Source: Chitinophagales bacterium (GTDB lineage: Bacteria; Bacteroidota; Bacteroidia; Chitinophagales; UBA10324). From it: a DNA stretch of 64,000 nucleotides. The stretch lies in NCBI GenBank assembly GCA_013816805.1, contig JACDDS010000004.1, positions 164,051 to 228,050 on the forward strand, read 5' to 3'. Made by a program: the position numbers and the translations under genes. Positions 1-9,706 of the stretch are shown here, piece after piece (the stretch's first letter is position 1; the number at the start of each line of letters is the position of its first letter). The notes beneath the pieces were generated by a model, which did no database searches, was not told the origin of the DNA, and saw only the letters and a program-made list of their open reading frames with translations.

Positions 1-1
1 G

Positions 2-994
2 GACTTTGAGTTACCTCCAATAGATCAGAAAGAGTTTGAAAAAAAAGTGATACGAATTTCAGATGAAATGATAGATGAAGAAATACAGCGTATTCGATCC
101 GTATACGGTGAACGCTCTTATCCTGAAACTGCAGGACCTGATGACATTTTAAATGGTGAATGGAAGGAACTGGGTGAAGATGGCGGAATAAAAGAAAACG
201 GTATTTTATCTTCCTCCTCTTTTTCGATTACTGTTATTAAGGATGATGTAATAAAACAGGTGCTTGTTAATTTAAGAAAAGAAGAATCGACAAGCATTAA
301 TATCAGAACAGCTTTCGGTAACGATATGGAACTTATTATCCATAACATTCTGAAAATTGACCACCACCAAGCTGATCAAATGAATGACCACTTCCAATTC
401 TTGCTTAAAAATATTATACATATAGATAAAGCTGAGATTGGCCAGGCCCTTTTTGATAAGGCATTCAAAGGCAATTCAGTCACTTCTGAAGAGCAAATGA
501 AAGAGAAGATCAAGGAAGATTTACAAAAAGAATATGAGCGTTACTCTCTGGCTGATCTTGACCGAGGTGTTCAGGCATATTTAATCAGGGAGACAAATAT
601 GCAATTACCGGTTGGATTTATACGAAAGCTAATAAATACAACTAAAGAAGAGGGACAGGCAGATATTGATGATCATGAATTAGAGCACTATGTTCAACAG
701 GCAAAACGGGATCTTATTCAGGAACGCATTGCCCGGGAATCAAATATAAATGTTACAGAAGAAGAATTAAAGCATCGCGCAAAACAGGATATTTCCAATT
801 ATTATAAGCAGCCATCTGATTTAGAAAATGATGGAGGTCCTCTGGACCAGCTCGCAGATTCTTTGATAAAGGATGAAAAATATGTACATAAAATCCGCCA
901 GGAAGTCCTGAACTATAAAATATCTGATGTGTTAAAAACAAAAATCACCATTCAGGAGAAAGAAGTAGATCAGCATGATTTTTTTCACCAGTAA
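2..994 (+). CDS. tig: Trigger factor, C-terminal part (cut by window start)
   Basis: The frame is open from base 2, so the true start lies outside the window; about 330 residues are visible. Trigger factor is the ribosome-docked chaperone that meets nascent chains at the exit tunnel. What is seen is the degenerate PPIase-like middle domain followed by the long charged helical C-terminal arms (for example KEYERYSLADLDRGVQAYLI). The N-terminal ribosome-binding domain, roughly the first 115 residues judging by usual family length near 450, is missing only because of the window edge. The stop is 14 bases before clpP, and the order tig-clpP-clpX is the classic bacterial arrangement, which strongly supports the call despite weak conservation of this family in Bacteroidota. 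Confidence 0.9.
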   Translation, partial: DFELPPIDQKEFEKKVIRISDEMIDEEIQRIRSVYGERSYPETAGPDDILNGEWKELGEDGGIKENGILSSSSFSITVIKDDVIKQVLVNLRKEESTSINIRTAFGNDMELIIHNILKIDHHQADQMNDHFQFLLKNIIHIDKAEIGQALFDKAFKGNSVTSEEQMKEKIKEDLQKEYERYSLADLDRGVQAYLIRETNMQLPVGFIRKLINTTKEEGQADIDDHELEHYVQQAKRDLIQERIARESNINVTEEELKHRAKQDISNYYKQPSDLENDGGPLDQLADSLIKDEKYVHKIRQEVLNYKISDVLKTKITIQEKEVDQHDFFHQ

Positions 995-1008
995 AAGAAT
1001 ATTAGGGT

Positions 1009-1692
1009 ATGAATGACAATAATGAATTCGCGAAATATGCGGTGCATCACCGCGGTATGAGCAGTATGCATCTTGAAAAATATACTTCGCGTCAAATCTC
1101 CAATTTAACGCCATACATCATAGAAGAACGTCCAATGAACGTTGCTTCCATGGATGTTTTTTCTCGCTTAATGATGGACCGCATCATTTTTATGGGCGAC
1201 CCTATTAATGATTATGTTGCGAGCGTAATACAGGCGCAGCTGCTTTTCCTGGAGTCTACCGATGCAAAGCGCGATGTGCAACTGTATATTAACAGCCCGG
1301 GCGGTTCTGTATATGCCGGCCTTGGCATCTATGACACCATGCAAATTGTGGGTCCTAATATTGCTACTATATGTACCGGTATTGCGGCTTCCATGGCAGC
1401 GGTATTACTCAGTGCGGGAACCAAAGGCAGCCGTACTGCATTAAAACATTCACGGGTAATGATCCATCAGCCAATGGGGGGCGCAGAAGGACAGGCAAGT
1501 GATATAGAAATTACGGCAAGAGAGATTGGAAAATTGAAGCGTGAGCTGTACGATATTCTCGCTTTACACACTGGCCAGCCTTATGATAGGGTTTTAAAGG
1601 ATGCTGACCGGGATTACTGGATGCTTGCGGAAGAAGCAAAAGAATATGGAATGATAGATGAAGTTCTGGTTAAAAGCAAAAAGAGCATTTAG
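1009..1692 (+). CDS. clpP: ATP-dependent Clp protease proteolytic subunit
   Basis: ClpP is the serine peptidase that forms the double-heptamer degradation chamber used by ClpX. The 227-residue protein shows the full catalytic triad: Ser128 in GIAASMAA, His153 in MIHQPMGG and Asp202 in DADRDYW. The spacings of 25 and 49 residues equal those of E. coli ClpP. The N-terminus is about 20 residues longer than the processed form, consistent with a self-cleaved propeptide. It follows tig by 14 bases and precedes clpX by 75 bases, so the three are probably co-transcribed. The cytoplasmic location and function are secure. Confidence 0.98.
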   Translation: MNDNNEFAKYAVHHRGMSSMHLEKYTSRQISNLTPYIIEERPMNVASMDVFSRLMMDRIIFMGDPINDYVASVIQAQLLFLESTDAKRDVQLYINSPGGSVYAGLGIYDTMQIVGPNIATICTGIAASMAAVLLSAGTKGSRTALKHSRVMIHQPMGGAEGQASDIEITAREIGKLKRELYDILALHTGQPYDRVLKDADRDYWMLAEEAKEYGMIDEVLVKSKKSI

Positions 1693-1767
1693 AATTTTCT
1701 CTTTAATTTAGAAGAAACCGTCAAAAGCTTTTGTAATAATCTTTTAGAAATAGCTTACAAAACAGAA

Positions 1768-3006
1768 ATGGCTCTAAAAAAAACACCCGAAAAATGTTCG
1801 TTTTGCGGACGAAAAAAAGAAGATACGCTAATCCTGATTTCTGGGCAGGAAGCATTTATCTGTGAAAACTGCGTGGACCAGGCACTCGGCATTATAGATG
1901 AAGAGCTTGGCCACAGAAAGCATACAGGGGATTTTACATCGCATCCGCAATTTAAAACACCACAGGAAATCAAGACTTTTCTGGATCAATATGTAATAGG
2001 TCAGGATGATGCAAAAAAGGTATTGGCAGTAGCCGTCTATAATCACTATAAAAGGTTAAACCATATCGGCAAAGATGATGTGGAAATTGAAAAATCAAAT
2101 ATCCTTTTGGTGGGTGATACCGGTACTGGAAAAACATTACTTGCGCGTACCATTGCAAGATTTTTGAATGTCCCTTTTGCTATAGTTGATGCCACTGTTT
2201 TTACGGAAGCAGGTTATGTGGGCGAAGATGTGGAAAGTATTCTAACCCGGTTGCTTCAGGCTTGTGATTATAACGTATCGGCAGCTGAAAAAGGAATAAT
2301 ATACATCGATGAGATAGATAAGATTGCCCGGAAAAGTGACAACCCTTCTATCACCCGCGATGTTTCGGGAGAAGGAGTACAGCAGGGGTTGTTGAAATTA
2401 CTGGAAGGAACAGATGTGCTTGTTCCGCCTCAGGGTGGAAGAAAACATCCGGAGCAGAAAATGGTAAAAGTAAATACCACACAGATTCTCTTTCTGTGCG
2501 GTGGAGCATTTGAGGGTATCGATAAAATTATTGCAAGGCGTAACAAGGCGCATGTCATCGGGTTTAAAGCAGACGATGAACGCGAAAGACTTGACCGGAG
2601 TAACTTGATGCAATACGTTACTCCGCAGGATGTAAAACAATTCGGTCTTATTCCTGAGCTCGTGGGCCGTGTTCCGGTTGTAACATACCTGGAGCCATTG
2701 AATAAAGAATCATTGAAACGTATTCTTACGGAACCTAAAAATGCCCTTGTTAAACAATACAGGAAACTGTTTGAGATGGAAGGAGTGGAGCTTTCCTTTG
2801 AACCCGAAGCACTCGACTACATCGTGGATCGCGCGATTGAATATAAATTAGGTGCGCGCGGCTTGCGTTCCATCTGCGAAGCTATCATGACTGAAATAAT
2901 GTTTTCAATACCCTCACAAAAAGATTTAAAAAGGTATTGTTTAACCTTAGAGTTTGCAGAAGCAAGAATTACAAAATCAAAATTGCGGTTATTGAAGGTA
3001 GCTTAA
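1768..3006 (+). CDS. clpX: ATP-dependent Clp protease ATP-binding subunit ClpX
   Basis: ClpX is the hexameric AAA+ unfoldase that feeds substrates to ClpP. In its 412 residues one sees, in order: the N-terminal zinc-binding domain with Cys10, Cys13, Cys32 and Cys35; Walker A at 116-123 (GDTGTGKT); the GYVG pore loop at 149-152; Walker B at 177-184 (IIYIDEID); the RKH loop; and the IGF tripeptide (HVIGFKAD) that docks into ClpP. The Walker A reads GDTGTGKT rather than the commoner GPTGSGKT, which keeps all required residues. The gene closes the tig-clpP-clpX block and converges on the methyltransferase gene at 3024, with only 17 bases between the stops. Confidence 0.98.
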   Translation: MALKKTPEKCSFCGRKKEDTLILISGQEAFICENCVDQALGIIDEELGHRKHTGDFTSHPQFKTPQEIKTFLDQYVIGQDDAKKVLAVAVYNHYKRLNHIGKDDVEIEKSNILLVGDTGTGKTLLARTIARFLNVPFAIVDATVFTEAGYVGEDVESILTRLLQACDYNVSAAEKGIIYIDEIDKIARKSDNPSITRDVSGEGVQQGLLKLLEGTDVLVPPQGGRKHPEQKMVKVNTTQILFLCGGAFEGIDKIIARRNKAHVIGFKADDERERLDRSNLMQYVTPQDVKQFGLIPELVGRVPVVTYLEPLNKESLKRILTEPKNALVKQYRKLFEMEGVELSFEPEALDYIVDRAIEYKLGARGLRSICEAIMTEIMFSIPSQKDLKRYCLTLEFAEARITKSKLRLLKVA

Positions 3007-3023
3007 GCTAAAAAGATACTACC

Positions 3024-3662
3024 CTAATTCAGAATATTCCGTTGCCTTCTATACACTTTAGATTGAACAAACCCTCCGAGGAATTTCTTGTCTGCAACCT
3101 CTTTAAATTTTATGGAATTCACAATCCTGTTATAATCCGGAAGTTCACTGGCAGCAATTCTAGCAGTGATCCTGAAAAACCGGTACATAAACCACAGTAT
3201 TCCCTTCTGCAAATAATTTTGGGTCTGAAAAAAATCGGCAAAGAGCCACATCCCATTTTGCTTTAATTGCTTTGTAATAGCTTCTGCAAATTCTTCCGCG
3301 GTTTTCTGTTTCATGCAATCGATCACGAAGAAGCTGGTGACTGCATCGTACTCTGTTTTTGCAGGAATATTCCGGTGATCTCCACAGATGAAGCGGACCT
3401 GATTCCTGAAATTTATCTTTAATTTCTCTTCTGCAATTCCAACCATCTTTTCAGAAGGGTCAATAAAATCGACCATTAATTCTTCCCGCTCTGATAGCAG
3501 CTCATTTAAAATATTTCCGGTGCCGCCTCCCATGAGAAGCAGCCTTCCTTTTCTCGGAATAAAATGCAGGAAGGCACGTTTGGCATTTTTCAGATTATTT
3601 CCATAAACCAAAAAGGCAAGGGCATCATAATAGGAAGCGATATAATCAAAAGAAGAAGGCAA
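3024..3662 (-). CDS. Class I SAM-dependent methyltransferase
   Basis: The 212-residue protein carries the Rossmann SAM-binding motif I (LLLMGGGTGNIL, near residue 45), an acidic residue after strand 2 (VDFIDPSEKM) and a post-motif IV (YDAVTSFFVIDCM). The fold is therefore clear, but the substrate is not. The overall pattern recalls small-molecule or ubiquinone/menaquinone-type methyltransferases. The frame opens with TTG at 3662; an upstream stop lies at 3702-3704, no in-frame ATG lies between, and the next Met is at the SAM motif, so TTG (or an upstream ATT) must be the start. It converges on clpX. Confidence 0.8.
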   Translation of the reverse strand: MPSSFDYIASYYDALAFLVYGNNLKNAKRAFLHFIPRKGRLLLMGGGTGNILNELLSEREELMVDFIDPSEKMVGIAEEKLKINFRNQVRFICGDHRNIPAKTEYDAVTSFFVIDCMKQKTAEEFAEAITKQLKQNGMWLFADFFQTQNYLQKGILWFMYRFFRITARIAASELPDYNRIVNSIKFKEVADKKFLGGFVQSKVYRRQRNILN

Positions 3663-4270
3663 AAGTGTTTCGGAAAGCGAATTGCAAATTTCAGAATAAA
3701 CTTAACTTAAATGAAGTGAATTCAATTTATTGATAATCACTATTTCATCATTTGCAGGGCGAGAAACGAAGAACATTATTTAATTTTTTATTCAGCTAAC
3801 CATGAGCCGATATTGTTTCAGAAACTTCTAAAACTTTACAAGCTTGTATTAAAAACATTACTGTTATTCAGCAAAATGCAATGAATTCTAACGTTTAGGA
3901 TAAGGTTACAAAAAAGATAGTAGAAAAAGAATTGTGACAACCCGATCTCAGCTTAGCTCTTACAGCATGGCGTATACTTATACGGTGCTAATTCAATTGC
4001 CTATTACTTATTCAATTGCAAAAATGTTGTCACACTGAGTTAATCCAAGTGTATGGCGAGCTCAAAAAATTGTTGTCTACTACATATTGCAAATTCATTA
4101 TTAAAGAACTAAGTGACGGGATTTACGTCTTGTACTATTAGTAATTCTTTTTAACAATTATTTACTCTGCTTTTTCTTTTATTGGATTCACAGGAAAATT
4201 AATTGTCCCGAGAAATACATAAAAATGCAATAGCTCCTCTTTCCCTATCTTCGATTAACAAACCATTCCC
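3663..4270. other. Long AT-rich intergenic region
   Basis: About 600 bases without a supported gene. A 9-base inverted repeat (TGTGACAAC at 3933-3941, GTTGTCACA at 4026-4034) and two copies of TTCAATTGC are visible but have no evident role. A weak -7-like element TATCTTCG lies at 4246-4253, just before the short signal-peptide frame at 4271. Confidence 0.5.
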
Positions 4271-4333
4271 ATGAAAAATTTTTCCATCGTTACCTTTAGT
4301 TTTGCTGTTTGTTTGCAGGGCATCAGCGCTTAG
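4271..4333 (+). pseudogene. Signal-peptide stub, probable gene remnant
   Basis: An ATG-initiated 20-codon frame (begins MKNFSIVTFSFAVCL and ends in TAG at 4331-4333) has the charge and hydrophobic profile of a Bacteroidota signal peptide but nothing behind it. It sits 17 bases after a TATCTTCG element that resembles a -7 box. It may be the beginning of a deleted exported-protein gene, or a leader frame ahead of the deacetylase gene. It is not part of the deacetylase frame. Confidence 0.35.
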
Positions 4334-4392
4334 CAGGCTGTTATCAATTATTGATCAATAAATTAAACGGGTATAAAAGAAATTGTGTGCAT

Positions 4393-5322
4393 ATGAGCAG
4401 AAAATTTTTTCTGATATGGTTACTACCGATCTATTGCTTTTTATTAAAATCTAATTTTTGCTTTGCAATTTCGGGAGATACAACTTTAAGAGTGCTGGTA
4501 GTGATTGCACATCCTGATGATGAAAGCAGCGCCTCCTGTACCATCTACAAAATTACCCATCAGCTTCACAGTGTTGTGGATTTGGCCGTGATCACTAATG
4601 GTGAAGCCGGATATAAATATTCTACGCTTGCCGAAGATTATTATGGACTTAAGCTTACAGATCCAGAGGTAGGCAGGGAATATCTTCCCCGCATACGCAA
4701 AGAAGAGCTGATGAATGCAGGAAAAATTATCGGCATTAATAATTACTTTTTCTTCGACCAGAAAGATGATAAATATGGCTTGAATCCAAAATCACCTTTG
4801 GATACTTTCTGGAATACATCATGGGTAAAGCAACACCTGCATGATATAATAATCACAGCCAGGTACGATTATATTTTCTGCCTTCTTCCTGAAAGTGGTA
4901 CACACGGTGGCCATAAAGCAGCCACCATTTTGACACTTCAAGCAGTGAAAGAATTGCCGGTTAGTCAAAGACCCATCATCCTTGGTATCAGCGGACGATC
5001 TAAAGGAGATACCGCCCTTATGAAATACAGCGACTTCGACGAGCTGCAGGAATATCCTATTACAAAAATAAACCACAGTGCACCTGTTTTCTCTTTTGAC
5101 CGAACGCAAAAATTCGGATATAAAGACGCTCTTGATTATCGCATTATTTATAATTGGGAAATTGCCGAACACAAATCACAGGGCACCATGCAAACCTTCA
5201 TGAACAAAGGAGATTATGAAGATTTTTATTATTTCGATTTAAATGCCAGCGGAGGCATTCAAAAAACAAAGATGCTCTTTGAAAGGTTAAAGGTTAATCC
5301 CTATCCCACTAAAGTTTATTGA
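4393..5322 (+). CDS. PIG-L family deacetylase, exported
   Basis: The 309-residue protein belongs to the LmbE/PIG-L family of zinc-dependent deacetylases acting on N-acetylated sugars or related conjugates. The zinc-binding AHPDDE motif is intact (VVIAHPDDESSASC), and the second metal histidine is in GTHGGHKAA. The frame stays open upstream to 4309, but ATG 4393 is preferred because it begins a good signal peptide (MSRKFFLIWLLPIYCFLL...). That places the enzyme outside the cytoplasm, unlike the mycothiol and bacillithiol enzymes of the family. Its stop codon overlaps the start of the permease gene (TGATG at 5320-5324), so the two products are made together. The natural substrate is unknown. 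Confidence 0.88.
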   Translation: MSRKFFLIWLLPIYCFLLKSNFCFAISGDTTLRVLVVIAHPDDESSASCTIYKITHQLHSVVDLAVITNGEAGYKYSTLAEDYYGLKLTDPEVGREYLPRIRKEELMNAGKIIGINNYFFFDQKDDKYGLNPKSPLDTFWNTSWVKQHLHDIIITARYDYIFCLLPESGTHGGHKAATILTLQAVKELPVSQRPIILGISGRSKGDTALMKYSDFDELQEYPITKINHSAPVFSFDRTQKFGYKDALDYRIIYNWEIAEHKSQGTMQTFMNKGDYEDFYYFDLNASGGIQKTKMLFERLKVNPYPTKVY

Positions 5323-6686
5323 TGGCGGAGAAACAAAAAGAGAACCTGATCCGGGGTTTAGGGCTTATGCAGGCTACTGCAATTAATATGATCGATATGG
5401 TGGGTATCGGGCCGTTCGTCACCATTCCATTTATTATTGGAGCTATGAATGGCCCGCAATGCATCATCGCCTGGCTGCTCGGCGCCTTTCTTGCCTTCAT
5501 GGATGGCTCTGTCTGGAGCGAGATTGGAGCCGCCATGCCGATGGCTGGTGGCAGCTATAATTTTTTAAAAAAAATTTATGGTGAAAAAAAGTGGGGGCTG
5601 TTACTGTCATTTCTCTATATCTGGCAAACTATAATTCAGGCACCTCTTGTAATTGCCTCAGGCGCTATTGGATTTGCCCAATATTTTCAATACCTGGTCC
5701 CCTTAAACGATATTCAGCAAAAAATTATTTCCGGCTCGCTGGTAATCATTCTTTATTTTTTATTAAACAGGAATATTATTTCGGTGGGAAAACTTTCGGT
5801 TTTTCTTTGGGTAGGTGTTATTTTAACCATTGTATTTTTAATTGTCGCGGGACTTACACATTTCAATGCATCGCTTGCCTTTGATTATCCTGAAGGGGCT
5901 TTTAATTTGAACTCACTTTTCTTTTTGGGTTTGGGAAGTGCATCTGTCAAAACCGTTTACTCCTATCTCGGCTACTATAATGTCTGCCACCTTGGGGGAG
6001 AAATAAAAAACCCGGAAAAAAATATACCGCGCAGCATCTTCATCTCCATTGCAGGAATTGCCGTTTTGTATATTCTTATGCAATTGTGCGTGCTTGGTGT
6101 AATTCCATGGCCACAGGCAAGAGATTCAAAATTTATAGTGAGTCTATATTTTGAGACTCTTTTCGGAAGAACTGCTGCTGTAATTGCAACGATAATGATT
6201 CTATGGATCGCATTGGCGTCTTTATTTGCAGTGATGCTCGGTTATTCAAGAGTACCGTATGCCGCTGCAGTGGATGGAAATTTTTTTAAAATATTTGCTC
6301 ACGTTCATCCTAAGAAAAAAATACCACATATTTCCCTTATGATGCTTGCCGGCATTGCGTTTATATTCAGCTTGCTTTTTCGTTTAAAAGAGATCATCAC
6401 TGCGATTATAGTAATGAGAATCCTGGTGCAATTCATTGGCCAGTCTGCAGGTGTAATATATTTGCGGTTCAAAAAAGACCGGATATATTTACCATATAAG
6501 ATGTGGCTTTTTCCGATACCTGCCATTTTAGGAATAACTATCTGGCTTTTTATTTTCCTTTCTTCAGGTTGGGAATATATTTTAGGCGCAATAGGTATAA
6601 TTTTTTTAGGTATTGTTGTTTTTCTTTTCAGAGCCCGAATAAATCAATCATGGCCTTTCCTGGTTGCAACACTGAATAATATTTAA
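5322..6686 (+). CDS. APC superfamily amino acid permease
   Basis: A 454-residue protein with about twelve hydrophobic segments. It has the glycine-rich first helix of APC transporters (MVGIGPFVTIPFIIG) and the loop motif GGEIKNPEKNIPRSI typical of amino acid permeases of this superfamily. It should import an amino acid or related compound across the inner membrane. The ATG overlaps the TGA of the upstream PIG-L gene by one base (TGATG), which implies translational coupling. A TTG at 5319 is in frame, but the overlap ATG is the natural choice. The pairing suggests that the deacetylase releases a substrate for this carrier, but that is inference from context only. Confidence 0.88.
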   Translation: MAEKQKENLIRGLGLMQATAINMIDMVGIGPFVTIPFIIGAMNGPQCIIAWLLGAFLAFMDGSVWSEIGAAMPMAGGSYNFLKKIYGEKKWGLLLSFLYIWQTIIQAPLVIASGAIGFAQYFQYLVPLNDIQQKIISGSLVIILYFLLNRNIISVGKLSVFLWVGVILTIVFLIVAGLTHFNASLAFDYPEGAFNLNSLFFLGLGSASVKTVYSYLGYYNVCHLGGEIKNPEKNIPRSIFISIAGIAVLYILMQLCVLGVIPWPQARDSKFIVSLYFETLFGRTAAVIATIMILWIALASLFAVMLGYSRVPYAAAVDGNFFKIFAHVHPKKKIPHISLMMLAGIAFIFSLLFRLKEIITAIIVMRILVQFIGQSAGVIYLRFKKDRIYLPYKMWLFPIPAILGITIWLFIFLSSGWEYILGAIGIIFLGIVVFLFRARINQSWPFLVATLNNI

Positions 6687-6739
6687 GAACTGAATTTTAA
6701 ATCTTTGGTGGCAACCTTTTCGTAGATTTCTCCTTATTT

Positions 6740-7417
6740 ATGAATTCCCAAAGAATTGGTGCTCTTTCGCTGTTACTTGTTTTATTTACCTCGCTTTTAG
6801 CACAGTCACATCCGGTTGCCTATGATTTTGCCAATATGTCGAGAACGGATGTGGGTCTTGCATATTTGCTGCTTGGTTTTCAGCACATCATTCCTTATGG
6901 GACCGATCACATTTTATTCGTGACAAGCATTTACCTCCTTAATCCAAAACTTAACAAGGTAATCTGGCAGGCTACAGCTTTTACCGTAGCCCATTCCATT
7001 ACATTGGGTCTTGCTATGTATGGTGTAATAAAGCCTCCTTCAGAAATTATAGAGCCGGTGATTGCCTTATCTATTGTGCTGGTTGCTGTAGAGAACATTA
7101 TTACCCAGCAGCTTCATCCCTGGCGAATTCTTATCATTTTCATGTTCGGGCTGGTTCATGGAATGGGATTCGCGAGTGTTTTACTCGGCCTTGGGCTTCC
7201 ACAGCATGAATTTGTAACAGGTTTAGTCGCTTTTAATCTGGGAGTAGAATTTGGTCAGGTAACAGTAATATTAACCGCATTCTTTTTGTTTGGAAAATGG
7301 TTTGGCAGCAAGGAATGGTACCGCCACAGGATTGTTATCCCACTATCTGTAATTATTGCACTCATTGCATTGTATTGGACGGTTGAGCGTGTAGCAGGAA
7401 CGCTCGGTTATACCTGA
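6740..7417 (+). CDS. HupE/UreJ family membrane protein
   Basis: The 225-residue protein has a signal peptide followed by about six membrane helices. It carries the family's histidine-rich motifs: GFQHIIPYGTDHILF near residues 47-61, FTVAHSITL, and LVHGMGFASVL, and ends with a FNLGVEFGQ helix. HupE and UreJ relatives are linked to nickel or cobalt uptake for hydrogenase and urease. No such enzyme is encoded nearby, so the metal and role remain open. It starts 53 bases after the permease. The family assignment is firm, the function only general. Confidence 0.88.
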   Translation: MNSQRIGALSLLLVLFTSLLAQSHPVAYDFANMSRTDVGLAYLLLGFQHIIPYGTDHILFVTSIYLLNPKLNKVIWQATAFTVAHSITLGLAMYGVIKPPSEIIEPVIALSIVLVAVENIITQQLHPWRILIIFMFGLVHGMGFASVLLGLGLPQHEFVTGLVAFNLGVEFGQVTVILTAFFLFGKWFGSKEWYRHRIVIPLSVIIALIALYWTVERVAGTLGYT

Positions 7418-7542
7418 TAGCGTTAATTGTTGTTACTGATTTCCTTGAGCTTTTATTATTCCGGTAACCAATCAATATAATGTATACCTATACATTAAAT
7501 TAGCAGTTGTTCGCTTTCATTCCTCATCTCTATTCTCATTTC

Positions 7543-9639
7543 ATGAAAAATATATTTACGGTTCTTATTACATGCATTTTAACTGTTTCCGGAAAAGCGT
7601 ATCCACAATTTCAATTTATTGCTCCACAGCCCGGATCCCTCTATCACAATCCGGAAAGGACCATTGTTATACGTGATGGAAGGCCCATAGTTGAATCATC
7701 ACTTCATTGTAAAAATCTGTTTACTATTAGAGGATCATCGAGTGGCAACCACGAATTTGAAACAGTATTGGCGAACGATAAGAAAACAATTATTCTGAAA
7801 CCAAAAGTTTCTTTTGCTTTTGGGGAAAAAGTGACTGTTACAATTAGTCCGGGAATACAAACAACCGATGGCAGAAAGGCAGACGGCTACCTGTTTGACT
7901 TCAGCATCCATCCTGAATATACAGCAAAGCAGCAGAAGGAAATTTCTGACGCAAGGTGTAAGTCTATGGCCGAGGAGCGACCTTGTAATTTTTTATCTGC
8001 CGATATTCCGGACAATAAAATAATGCCGGACCTCACCATCTTGACGAATACCAATCCCGCGCCGGGAGATGTATTTTTTGACAACTATAGCGGAATCGAT
8101 GCCAAGACCGGGAAAAACTGGATCATTAGAAGTAATGGAGATTCTGTTTTTGAAAAGGAAAATCACAGTGCCGTAAATGATTTTAACCTCAATCACAACG
8201 GATACATTACCATGTTCAATTATTATGATGGAGGATTTGATGTAATGGATTCTTCATACCACCGGATTGGCACATACCATGCGGCTAATGGTTACCAAAC
8301 GGATGAACATGATTTTCAGATTTTTAAAAATGGTACTATGTTCCTGATAGCAGACGATTATCAGTATGTAGATTTATCTGTTTACGATTCGAGCTACAGC
8401 TCTAATGCTTTAGTGAAACAAAATATTGTTCAGGAGCTGGATCTGGATAGTAATGTAATTTTTGAATGGAGAAGTCTTGATCATATTGAAGTACCTGAAG
8501 CGTTGCACATTAACTTATCTTCCTTTTTTTTATTTGTAGACTATGTTCACGCAAATGCTATCGAAAAGGCTGCGGACGGCAATATTTTACTTTCATGCCG
8601 GCACCTTGACCAGGTGAATAAAATTGATGTAACCACTGGGCAATTTATTTGGCGATTAGGTGGTGTAAAAAATGAGTTTAGTTTCATTAATGATTCTGAT
8701 CAGTTTAATTATCAGCATGATATACGGGAGCTTCCCAATGGTCACCTTACCTTATTTGATAATGGCAATTATCACATTCCGCATATTTCTTACGCTAAAG
8801 AATACGAACTGGATACTGAAAAAATGGAAGCAACTTTGGTTTGGAACTATCAGCATCCTAAAATAGACACCAACTTTGTAGCAAGTTCTTTTATGGGAAG
8901 TGTACAGCGATTATCAAATGGTAATACGTTTATCAATTGGGGAGGAATTATATATGGCGAAAATTTGCCTAACATAACGGAGGTAGATACAGGTAAAAAT
9001 ATTGTGTGGGAAATGAGGTTTACAGATCCCTATTATGAGCTAATTTACCGGGCTCACCGCTATGAATGGGATCCCTGTGCACGACCATCCGTCAAATTAC
9101 TGAGAACGACAGATATCACTTCCACTTCTGCTAAGCTAAATTGGAGCTTCGCGACCGGTGCTAAAAAATATACAATACAATATCGTATTGCGGGAAAAAT
9201 GGATTGGCAGAAAACAAATGCCATGGGATCACTTACCTATAAAACACTGAAAAACCTTCTGCCGGCTACTAACTATGAATGGCAGGTGGCTTCCGTATGC
9301 GATATTGGCGGCAATACAAAATCCGGCTTCAGCCTCTTAAAAAAATTTACTACCTCTTCGGAAAAGGATTTTATAAATGCTCATGCAGCGTCTGGGATCA
9401 GCATTTTCCCTAATCCCGCTACGAGTCAATTATATGTACGTTTCAATTTAACCTTTCCTACATCTGTTCAGGTCCGATTTTTCAATATTCTGGGTGAAGA
9501 AAAATTATTGTTAAAGCAAAGCATAGAATCGGACCAGCAATTGATTCCTATTTCCATTCAGCAATTGCCTTCAGGAATCTATTTTGTTGAATGTATAGCA
9601 GGTTCCGAAAAAATTGTGCAACAAATAGAAGTACAATAA
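7543..9639 (+). CDS. Arylsulfotransferase-like T9SS-exported protein (copy 1)
   Basis: The 698-residue protein has a signal peptide, an Ig-like N-terminal domain (about 20-150), an arylsulfotransferase-type beta-propeller (about 160-510), a fibronectin type III domain (about 515-600) and a C-terminal T9SS sorting domain starting at ISIFPNPA. Propeller residues match the PAPS-independent ASST active site: His256 in DEHDFQIF, His336 and Asn338 in VHANAIE, Arg353 in SCRHLDQV and His392 in YQHDIREL. Sulfuryl transfer between phenolic compounds at the cell surface is therefore plausible but not proven. ATG 7543 is chosen over the upstream TTG 7507 because it starts the signal peptide. Two relatives lie at 55 and 57 kb. 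Confidence 0.85.
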   Translation: MKNIFTVLITCILTVSGKAYPQFQFIAPQPGSLYHNPERTIVIRDGRPIVESSLHCKNLFTIRGSSSGNHEFETVLANDKKTIILKPKVSFAFGEKVTVTISPGIQTTDGRKADGYLFDFSIHPEYTAKQQKEISDARCKSMAEERPCNFLSADIPDNKIMPDLTILTNTNPAPGDVFFDNYSGIDAKTGKNWIIRSNGDSVFEKENHSAVNDFNLNHNGYITMFNYYDGGFDVMDSSYHRIGTYHAANGYQTDEHDFQIFKNGTMFLIADDYQYVDLSVYDSSYSSNALVKQNIVQELDLDSNVIFEWRSLDHIEVPEALHINLSSFFLFVDYVHANAIEKAADGNILLSCRHLDQVNKIDVTTGQFIWRLGGVKNEFSFINDSDQFNYQHDIRELPNGHLTLFDNGNYHIPHISYAKEYELDTEKMEATLVWNYQHPKIDTNFVASSFMGSVQRLSNGNTFINWGGIIYGENLPNITEVDTGKNIVWEMRFTDPYYELIYRAHRYEWDPCARPSVKLLRTTDITSTSAKLNWSFATGAKKYTIQYRIAGKMDWQKTNAMGSLTYKTLKNLLPATNYEWQVASVCDIGGNTKSGFSLLKKFTTSSEKDFINAHAASGISIFPNPATSQLYVRFNLTFPTSVQVRFFNILGEEKLLLKQSIESDQQLIPISIQQLPSGIYFVECIAGSEKIVQQIEVQ

Positions 9640-9706
9640 TTTTTATTTGTGCTGAATTCCGATCTTCCAAGTCATTGCTTCTATCTCTGAAATAATTTAC
9701 CTGCCA

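Noticed and set aside
3933-4034. Inverted repeat TGTGACAAC / GTTGTCACA that could mark ends of a mobile element.
   Set aside because: Only 9 bases, no target duplication, no transposase remnant between the copies; compatible with chance in 650 AT-rich bases.
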